Shown here in pieces: positions 56,621 to 64,000 of a stretch of 64,000 nt of DNA. Position 1 is the stretch's first letter. Each line of letters opens with the position of its first letter. Below the pieces are notes generated by a model. The model had not been told where the DNA came from and did not search any database. It worked only from the letters and a program-made list of their open reading frames with translations. The stretch comes from Corticium candelabrum (taxonomy: Eukaryota; Porifera; Homoscleromorpha; Homosclerophorida; Plakinidae), in the NCBI RefSeq assembly GCF_963422355.1, contig NC_085085.1, forward strand, positions 8,979,664 through 9,043,663. Direction: 5' to 3'. Both the position numbers and the translations under genes were made by a program.

Positions 56621-56781
56621 TGTAAAGCAACGCAGATCACACGGGAACGGGTCGTAAGCCAGACAAGACACTGTATTGCGATGGTCTCTAACCCGTGACC
56701 CTCGGACTACTGTACCCCCAAAACCCCGTATGTAACACCTTACTGTAAAGTCACTACTATTAGTAATTACCATTTGTTACA
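56621..56781 (-). repeat. 5' LTR of the Ty3/gypsy element
   Basis: 161 bp. The primer-binding site follows immediately inside. Confidence 0.95.
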
Positions 56782-56786
56782 AGGTA

Positions 56787-57050
56787 TGCACTTAGTTCCG
56801 TTGTAACGACAGTGGTATGGTATTTACTGACATAGAAATTGATATCGGCAACCATTGACGATCAACAGTGTTAGATGCGCAGCACAGTGTAGTAAAGGAT
56901 TGATTGTAGTATGGGACGTGTGAATAGTTAACTGTAGGTGGCATTCAGGTAATAAAGGTGTTTCTTGGTTGTCAAGTAGTACACACACACTCTAGCTACA
57001 ATACAAAAGGATGGAGCGACGAAGTTCATGAAGCTTTTTCGTCGCCGTTT
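56787..57050. repeat. R760 copy B, segment 2
   Basis: It resumes exactly where segment 1 was cut by the Ty3 element (TGCACTTAGTTCC against TGCACTCAGTTCC in copy A) and is cut again by the hAT-like element at CCGTTT. Confidence 0.75.
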
Positions 57051-59511
57051 CAGGCGCGGATCCAGGATTTTTGAAAAGAGGGGGTTGCAAACTTTGATAG
57101 ACCACACGTACTTCAGTCAACGCATTTGTATTGTTAGAGGTGCAAATGGCCCAGGCTTCTTACAGCTTAGCTAAAGTAAATGGCAACAACTATGGCAACA
57201 TAGCTCTAGCCTCGCAAGCCAGGCTCTTCCGCGCAGTCGCTGAGCTAACCGCACGTGAATCACACGAGGAGGAGGAGCTTTTACCGGAATTGCTCCAGCG
57301 CGAGAAGAGCCTGGTCGCTTTCGAGAACGTCATAGTGACGTGGGACCCCCGATCCGGTTTCATAGCTTGATAAAGCTAATCCTATTAGGTAAGCATGTAG
57401 GTATGAAAGTTGAGAACACGCGACATCGCTTCACGCACTTGCTTGTTTTGCACGAAGTACGTAGTTGACATCATCGTTCGCTTCTAGTTCGCGTGTAGAC
57501 AGCTCAGCCATGTAATATTCTGCATTGTCACGACTCCTTTTCAGCATTCAGTTTCGCCAACAGCACACCGCCGAATCTAGATCTGCAGCGCGGTAGTTTG
57601 AGAAATGAACTCATTGTACGCGGTTAGTGTATATATGTAGCAGTCAGAAACCGTGCATTGAAACAAGTCGTACGTAGTACACGTGCAACTACGAGTCAAC
57701 TCTACACTTCCTGAACATGGTAGGTCCACTGCACTGCTGTTTTCCCATGCCTAGATGTTTCCAGTTCACCGCGAGGAGAGTCAATATCGTACAAAAGTGC
57801 TGCTTGCTGAGTGGAAAGTACCGTCACATAGACTGCGTTAGCAATACACGCCAATCTGATCATGACGTGGAGAGGTCAACAGGCTCTAGGCCACTGTTTT
57901 CATGAACCGTTGAGTGAAACTGGGCCGGCAGTTCTCACACCATTTCCCCCACAGACTATAGATGTCAGAGTAGACGCGCAGGAGTGGTGAATAGTTCTAC
58001 GTCGGTTTCAATTCGCGCAAACCTGCAGATGAGTTCAGTAGAACGAAACATTGCTGGAGAGTGTAGGTTCAGCGGACCAGTCCCATGTAGGCCATTCCTA
58101 CGCTCATTATTCACCAGCACTTCGTCCATCAACGGCTTCACTGGATTTCGTGTTCACGCGCTCTCCGCGGAGGGCTACCTCTCTGCTTCATGTATCAGCG
58201 CAATTACATAAATGAGCTCTTTAGGAAATCGAATTAGCTTTATCAAGCTATGAAACCGGATCGGGGGTCACACGTCACTATGACGTTCTCGAAAGCGACC
58301 AGGCTCTTCTCGTGCTGGAGCAATTCCGGTAAAAGCTCCTCCTCCTCGTGTGATTCACGTGCGGTACGCGGTTAGCTCAGCGACTGCGCGGAAGAGCCTG
58401 GCTTGCGAGGCTAACATATCTCTAGCAATGCGTCATGTTATTTATAAACTCCCTATATCATCAAAACTGTCTAACAGAGTCTAACTGCATCATGCCTATA
58501 CTACTGATAAATATATGTTAACTAAGTAAACTACAGTGTAACTATGTATCTTTTAGACAAAGACTGTATGAACAATCTCCGTGGATGATTTTGTACAAAC
58601 TTCATCTGCTGGTACCCGGTCTTTGTAATGCATGGCGATGATAGGTGTGCAAGACGCTCCTCTGCCACGGTAGACCTTGCATATAAGTCTTCAGTTTCCT
58701 CAGTAGAAAAAATGACCTCTCTGCTTCTGCACTTGTGATAGGCAGGTGTACATGCTATCAATAGCAGACGATGAACATTGGGTACAACCGAGAGTCACAG
58801 GCTCCCAAGGCCAGGAGAAGGTTAATTTATTGTTCGGTATGGTCTTCTTGCACTCTTGCTCTCTTTTCCTTGCTTCTTGCATTTTCTGGTATTTACTTTG
58901 CCAAACTGACTGCCACCTCCTCACTTCACCTCGTAGAGACTTCGGGAATGGAAGATCGGCTTTCCATTCATTGGGTCAACGTCGGAACGAACCAGAAGGG
59001 TAAGCACTAGACACAACAATGCTCGGACATTATCTTGCTCACCATTAGATCGTTCGCACATCTGAAGAAGCAGGAAGTCTAGGAAGGGTATCGCAACGGA
59101 TCGTTTGTAGTGCTCAATCGGACTCCGACTACTAGTAGGTGTATTGCTCCGGTTTCGCTGTTAAGTTCGTTTTTCTTGGACCAGATTCAACGGATCCAAT
59201 CCTGTCTGCGAGTCGCAGAATGTCTTGATACCAGATGTCAAAGATGTGTCTAGTCTGCCTTGTTGCCTTCATTCTTTCAGTTACGTACTGAGTGAACCAT
59301 TCCCTAGCCTACTCAACAAAGATATCCTGGTCACGAGTCTGGAGTTTCGCTGCCAGATGTCTCACTTTGTCAAGAATCCGCTTAGTTATTTTAATTAAAT
59401 ACTGAAAATGAGCACAATGCGGCTTCAAGACCTTGTGCTTTATCTCCGAGGCCAACAAATTTGAAAGGGGGGGATTTGCAACCCCCAACTCCTACCCTAG
59501 ATCCGCCACTG
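57051..59511 (-). pseudogene. hAT-like DNA transposon, decayed, with nested insertion
   Basis: The ends CAGGCGCGGATCCAGGA and, from the right, CAGTGGCGGATCTAGGG are inverted repeats of the CAGNGGCGGATCCAG type known from hAT elements. Minus-strand fragments at about 58540-59390 recall hAT transposase: LQTRDQDIF, EVRRWQSVWQSKYQ and, near the C-terminus, ARSTVAEERLAHL, which resembles the dimerisation region. Stops and frameshifts break the frame. The flanks share CCGTTT; the usual 8-bp duplication is not cleanly preserved. Without the nested 1.2-kb element it would be about 1.25 kb, so it is also internally deleted. Confidence 0.65.
57207..58413. mobile_element. TAGYCTCG-family element with long TIRs, 1207 bp
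   Basis: Inverted repeats of about 175 bp (57207-57385 and 58235-58413), about 95% identical by eye, start TAGCCTCGCAAGCCAGGCTC. Flanking 9-mers ACATAGCTC and ACATATCTC differ at one base. The roughly 850-bp core shows no transposase. A 79-codon frame at 57131-57370 lies mostly in the left TIR and is not a gene. It is inserted in the hAT-like element. Confidence 0.75.
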
Positions 59512-59873
59512 ACCGTTTGCTCACTTAAACGAATTGTTCATAGACTCATCTGTAGTCGGACGATTTTTTGAGGTAGGTCCTATCATGAAACGTGGTCGTG
59601 GGTAGGAAAAATTTGAGAATTGTGTACAACATTTGTATATATATAAGCTATTATACAGTAGACTGAACCTGGACTTTGATGACTTGTGGGATTTTCCTGT
59701 TACTGTAATGTAGTTATGTTTAGAGACTGGGTGGGTAGGGTAGTTTGGGGTAGTCTGGGGCAGTGTGGGGTAGTTTGCATAGAAGAAGAATATATTTAAT
59801 ATATATATAGGACCACGCCCCTTTCTGTTGTGCGACCCGGATTAGAAGCCTCGCTACGCTCGGCAATAAATAC
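59512..59873. repeat. R760 copy B, segment 3
   Basis: It continues from CCGTTTGCTCAC to about GGCAATAAATA. The block CCACGCCCCTTTCTGTTG and GCGACCCGGATTAGAAGCC match copy A near 25350-25400. Confidence 0.7.
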
Positions 59874-60433
59874 ATGTATAGTACGGCAGAAGTTCCTGGA
59901 GAATGCTGACGTGGCTGTCCAAAGCCACGTGTAAAGTACGTTCTCGCTAGCAAGGTCACTAGGTGATGCCTGAACGTGCTCCTAGAGTATTGTTTATATG
60001 CGGAAGGCAATGACTGGCTAGACAGAAGTATAAATCTACAGCCAGCTTTCACAAAATAGGAAAGTGTGATTTGATATAAATTTATAAGCGACCTGCAAAA
60101 AACAAACATTAAAGACTACTATTTCTCATTTTCTAAATTTTGACTGCAAGTCAGAGCATCATGAACTGATTTGGTCTAGAGAAACATTGAATCTTTAGCA
60201 CAAATTCAGTCATGAAGTGTGAGGTGCATGTCAAGTCTATTTGTAGTTAGTACATATAGATATCCGACAATTGATCCATTATATTTAATACTTGATTGCC
60301 AATTTGGTATCTCTGTAGTTTGTGGCCACAGAATAATAATAAAAAATGATGAGCATCATCTTAGTACAGAATTGATTTCTTCTTTCCTCACCTAGAGCGT
60401 CTTTTGCCCAATGAACACAATCATCAACAAATA
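59874..60433. other. Unassigned intergenic DNA
   Basis: No gene or clear repeat seen between the R760 end and the Helitron. Confidence 0.4.
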
Positions 60434-61228
60434 TCCTATACTATAAAATACGCGAACGCTCGGGAACGCCCACTTCCGTCTGTATGTCTGTACGCGCCGA
60501 TCGACACGACGCCGGTCTCGGATCGTCGCGAAACGCGGTGGGCCGGTCGAGATTGCGAGTCGGAGATAAACTGTCGAGTCGGATTTCGCCCGCACTGACT
60601 CTGACGGCCCGTAAGTTACGAGACTTTGGTGGCCTGAAATGAGATGCGCGGATGTGCATATGTGTGTCTTCTCGGAAGTGACGTCATTCTCCACGAATAG
60701 ATCATGACGTTTAGGTGGGAAGAGTCTGAGATGTGGACGCTGGAAAATGCGTCGGATTGCTTTGGGGTCTGAAGTTAACCTAAAATTAGATTGCTACGCG
60801 AATGTGTCTTCGCGGAAGTGCCGATTATGCGGATGTGATGTGTTTTGAGATACGCGGGAGATTTGAGATGCGCGGGAGTTTGTCTAATCAACTGACCGAG
60901 TATACGGTGGTGACGGGAACCGGTCTGCGCTTCATCTGCATTGATCGTCTGGATGCGCCATCATCAGATCTGCATCGTCTGGATTGCGCTGGCTGTAGAC
61001 TTTGGCGTTCTGAAATGAGATGAGCCGGAGTTTGTTTGCTCAATCCATTAATTAACCGAGTATGTACGCGGATATGACGTGTGCTCGCCAGCCACTGTAC
61101 GCCATCCTCTAATTCTCAGAGTGCAAGATGCGCCGGCTCACCGGGCCGCTTTTGCGTGCGTGCGTCTTCTTTGCAGAAGTGGCGTACAACGATAGATTGC
61201 CACCGCCCATAGGGGCGGGTAGAACTAG
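60434..61228 (+). mobile_element. Non-autonomous Helitron-like element, 795 bp
   Basis: It begins TCCTATACTATAAAATACGC after an A, and ends with a hairpin CCGCCC-ATAG-GGGCGG (about 61203-61218), eight bases, then CTAG followed by T. A 5' TC, 3' hairpin, CTRR end and insertion between A and T with no target duplication are Helitron hallmarks. The interior is GC-richer than its surroundings and has several diverged GAGATGCGCGG / GAGATGAGCCGG units. There is no Rep/helicase. Confidence 0.65.
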
Positions 61229-61685
61229 TAGTCAATATAATATTACAGCAAGGCCTACTGGTGCTTTTTATTATCTGTTATTAACATCTTCGGTAAGTAT
61301 AACCAAAAAGTTATCTGGGTCGAATACTACACATGCCTTCTATAATAGACTGATAACACACATCCACCAGCAAAAGTAAAGTTCATGAAACCACTGACAT
61401 ACTGTGACAAAACATCAACCACTTTGTATTTACGTGAAACTCCATTTCAATTACACTCTACACTGAAGTAGCTCCCACAGTTCAGTTTATCGTAATTAAA
61501 TGAAGGCTCTCCACTACATAAAACACCACAAATGTACGTGATCAAGCACCTAAACTAAACTAGAAACCTACCAATCTAATCTGTACACTTGGATAGATGT
61601 AGCTTCTCTACTTAATTAAGTACAAACTGGAGCATCCATCACATAGTCACTAATCCATGCTATGGTATCATGTTTCACACATATC
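61229..61685. other. GOLGA7 3' flank
   Basis: No other gene or repeat seen between the Helitron end and the GOLGA7 stop codon. Confidence 0.45.
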
Positions 61686-64000
61686 TCAGTGAGTTGCTGG
61701 TTCTTCAATAATAAATTCAATCTGTATGGCAAGTTAAGGATATGTCATTAAGTAAGAAACACACATGAAACATGTAACTACCACCACCACCACCACCACC
61801 ACCACCATTACAACTACAACAATAGTTAACAATCACACATGTAGTAATGCACAGGTGGATACAACTCTAAGTCCTCGTTCCATTGGATCAATCATAGTTA
61901 CGCCTTTCGAGCTAAACAAGGTTCTGTTTTGTTCTTGAACAAAGTCTGCAATTCTGTCAAGACACTGCACAAACACAAACACATTAACTTACTGACAACA
62001 ACAGTAAAAATGTTGGTCATCTATTGCTAGCACTAAGTCCTGCTAGTAACAGATACTTCGCTATCCACCAGTAGTGACTTGCCTGTCTGTCTTGTTACCT
62101 GTCCATCTACGTACGTCATATGACTCCTGCATATAAATGTTAATTAAACTGTTTCAATGGGTGTTTGTTGCTTCTAGCATACCTCAACTACTGAATAGAG
62201 ACACTCTTGCATAATTACACTGTTATAGTCTAGTCCGTGTGGATCACCAAATAATACGGTACATGATCTTTTTGTTAACCCTTTTAAAATGACTATCCTT
62301 GAGCGTAGTTGGCAATTCTGTTAGCATCACAGTACTGCACATCTGCAGCATGTCGACTTCATGACTAACATAGCAAGTTAGAACCCATCATGCTTATCTA
62401 AATAAAACTGCTGTCTTCGTTATTGACATGCTACACGCAAATGCACACAGTGACATTCATGTAAACACAATGGCAAATTCCCTTACTTGTGTGCAGTGTA
62501 TACATACTTGTCATGACTACGGTTGTAACACCAGCAGTTGCTGTTATGGCATTAATTATAGACTTCAAGGGTGTCTACCAGTTTCTAATTAATTTTCACA
62601 CTAAAAATATACTCACTGATCCAAAGTTAGGTAAATGTATGCTTCGCTGCATTAGCTGAGTCTACTGTATATGTGACCACAAAATAAACCATCTATATTT
62701 GCTTGCCATTATATAGAAATACACAAACCGTGCCAAAATTTTCATCTAACTAACTAGTAACTGAAGATGTGTTTTTGCCCTTGCTTCCACAGCTATAGCC
62801 TTCTGAAGAAACAATCAACTTGCCACGAAGTAATAGAATTTCGACATATTTTGCTTCCAAGCATGCTACTTGTAAAATAGTACAAAGCGCATGTCCTTTC
62901 ACGTGACCGCAAATTCTGAAATAGTCTGTACTCTACAGTACACTAGTAATGCGTGAACCTCCGTCGAGCGTCGCTTCAAATGAAAGCTACGAAGCAATAC
63001 TCATTGGGAGTAGCTTCTATCTGGAGTGGAGCAAATCTAGCTTCTCCCCAATCAGTCTCATGTACGTACGCAGAGTGTATCCAAACACCACAGCTGCCGA
63101 CTGCTCCTTCTGTCAACCGTAGACAGGATAGAAGCCGGTTCTAATTTTCCCAAAGCTATAGCTATAAATTCTGTATGTCCTTGTGTATTGTGTTACGTAC
63201 ATTAGCTACTGTACCGTATCGGTAGTTGGCGACGCGCGATAGCAAGGAAGCCCATACGTAACACGCTCACTACTCTTCCTGTTTGTGCATACTATGGCAG
63301 CAAGATTGGATGCTCGTAGATTTTCAGGTAGCGCTACTTGAAATACGTTTCTGTTGTTTCTGATCAAAAATTGACGTCTTTCTGGCTAGATGTTCTCTCA
63401 TGACGAACAGCGCGTAGTGATTGGCTGCCCCGCCATTGTCCCTGGTTGCCGCGTGTGACACAAAGAAGAATATAATGCGTCGTGATTGGTCACTCGCTTG
63501 CATACCATACATTCCTGAAGCTTGACACCCATATATGGTAATTTTTTGGCGTACATAGTCAGCCAGCCAGCCAGCCACAGAGATTTGGGGCAAATAGAAC
63601 CCTGTTAGTATACTGCTCCTCGCAAGTCACGTGACTTCTTCAAAGTCCCATCCCTTTGACTCACACACACACACACACCACACACCAATAACGTTCCTGG
63701 CTGTAAGCCTACGTTAATTAATTTCCCTGTATAGATCGTCGTTAATCCTTTTGAAGGAAAGTCCATACCGTCTTAAATACCAATTCTAGGAAAGCGTCAC
63801 TTCACCAGTAGATAGACTGACAGGAAACTTCACGCTTTACTTATGCCTCAGTTCTTACCTTTTCGTAGTTTGTCCTCGTACACATATGAATTGTAAACAA
63901 CGACAGCCAGGCAACAGTTCCCTCCAGGCACGACAAACACCCGACGTGTTCAGCTTCCTTGAAAACAGCATTGATCCGGGCTACCATATTCACAACAACT
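61686..64000 (-). CDS. GOLGA7: Golgin subfamily A member 7 (GOLGA7/Erf4-like), 3' part
   Basis: Three exons are visible: 63859 to beyond 64000, 61863-61964 and 61686-61721, all in phase 0. The first carries a match to the Erf4 region (CLSCLEGT... then NYEK). The second gives DFVQEQN, then MIDPMERGLRV, collinear with human GOLGA7 IQEQN and TDPIERGLRV. The last ends IEFIIEEPATH. GOLGA7 is the partner of the palmitoyltransferase ZDHHC9 at the Golgi and supports Ras palmitoylation. The N-terminus lies right of the window. Intron 2 in this part is about 1.9 kb. Confidence 0.9.
61783..61808. repeat. (ACC)n microsatellite
   Basis: About eight ACC units in the last GOLGA7 intron. Confidence 0.9.

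Larger units (their letters stand above)
52299..56781 (-). mobile_element. Ty3/gypsy LTR retrotransposon, full length
   Basis: Two 161-bp LTRs (52299-52459 and 56621-56781) that read as identical begin TG and end CA on either strand. A 5-bp duplication AGGTA flanks the element (52294-52298, 56782-56786). Next to the 5' LTR is a 14-nt primer site (56607-56620) complementary to the 3' end of tRNA-Leu(UAA) including CCA. Next to the 3' LTR is a polypurine tract AAAGAGGGAGA (about 52460-52470). The total length is 4483 bp. Identical LTRs imply a recent insertion. No envelope gene is present. Confidence 0.95.

Noticed and set aside
57131..57370. 79-codon frame with a plausible start
   Set aside because: Most of it lies in the terminal inverted repeat of the nested element and its mirror copy is not open.
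63295..63328. ATGGCAGCAAGATTGGATGC... followed by GT, a possible first exon on the plus strand
   Set aside because: Too short to identify, no following exon found, and it lies in a GOLGA7 intron.

Overview
This looks like about 64 kb of nuclear DNA from an invertebrate animal. Every recognisable host gene is a metazoan or eukaryotic housekeeping or regulatory gene split by GT-AG introns. The DNA is AT-rich, carries long (AC)n and (AT)n tracts, and its introns are full of transposons. A sponge or another early-branching animal is my best guess, but nothing in the sequence proves the phylum. I built the gene models by reading exon by exon, checking splice sites and codon phase, and comparing with remembered protein families. 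No database search was possible.

Host genes, left to right. (1) First exon of an attractin-like secreted or membrane protein (minus, runs off the left edge). (2) A two-exon ADISSP/C20orf27-like gene (plus). (3) A complete 45-exon RRP5/PDCD11 gene (minus, 1500-35709, 1842 codons), the S1/HAT-repeat scaffold of small-subunit rRNA processing. (4) A small single-exon PAIP2-like gene (plus). (5) A complete 9-exon CCT7 gene (minus, 539 codons), the eta subunit of the TRiC/CCT chaperonin. (6) A two-exon CtBP-family dehydrogenase-fold gene (minus, 342 codons). (7) The 3' part of a golgin A7 (GOLGA7/Erf4) gene (minus, runs off the right edge). Two pairs are head to head with short shared promoters (attractin-like/ADISSP and RRP5/PAIP2). 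ADISSP and RRP5 converge with only 67 bp between stop codons.

The 11 kb between CtBP and GOLGA7 is a transposon graveyard with one young member. An older interspersed repeat, also present at about 24.66-25.4 kb, has been hit by an apparently intact Ty3/gypsy retrotransposon. That element has identical 161-bp LTRs, a 5-bp target duplication, a tRNA-Leu(UAA) primer site and one 1346-codon gag-pol frame. The same repeat was also hit by a decayed hAT-like transposon, which in turn carries a nested long-TIR element. A short non-autonomous Helitron follows. Introns of RRP5 and CCT7 hold a Tc1-like pseudogene with a nested MITE, pogo-like and other MITEs, a LINE 3' end, and three copies of a tRNA-derived SINE set beside (TG)n tracts.

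The most novel-looking signals are: a family of inverted-repeat elements with TAGYCTCG ends and 9-bp target duplications (four copies, 66 bp to 1.2 kb); the coupling of SINE/LINE copies to (TG)n tracts; long (UG)n tracts next to splice sites in RRP5 and CtBP; a 1.17-kb inverted repeat in the CtBP intron; and reduced forms of CtBP (no C-terminal tail) and PAIP2 (no visible PAM2).
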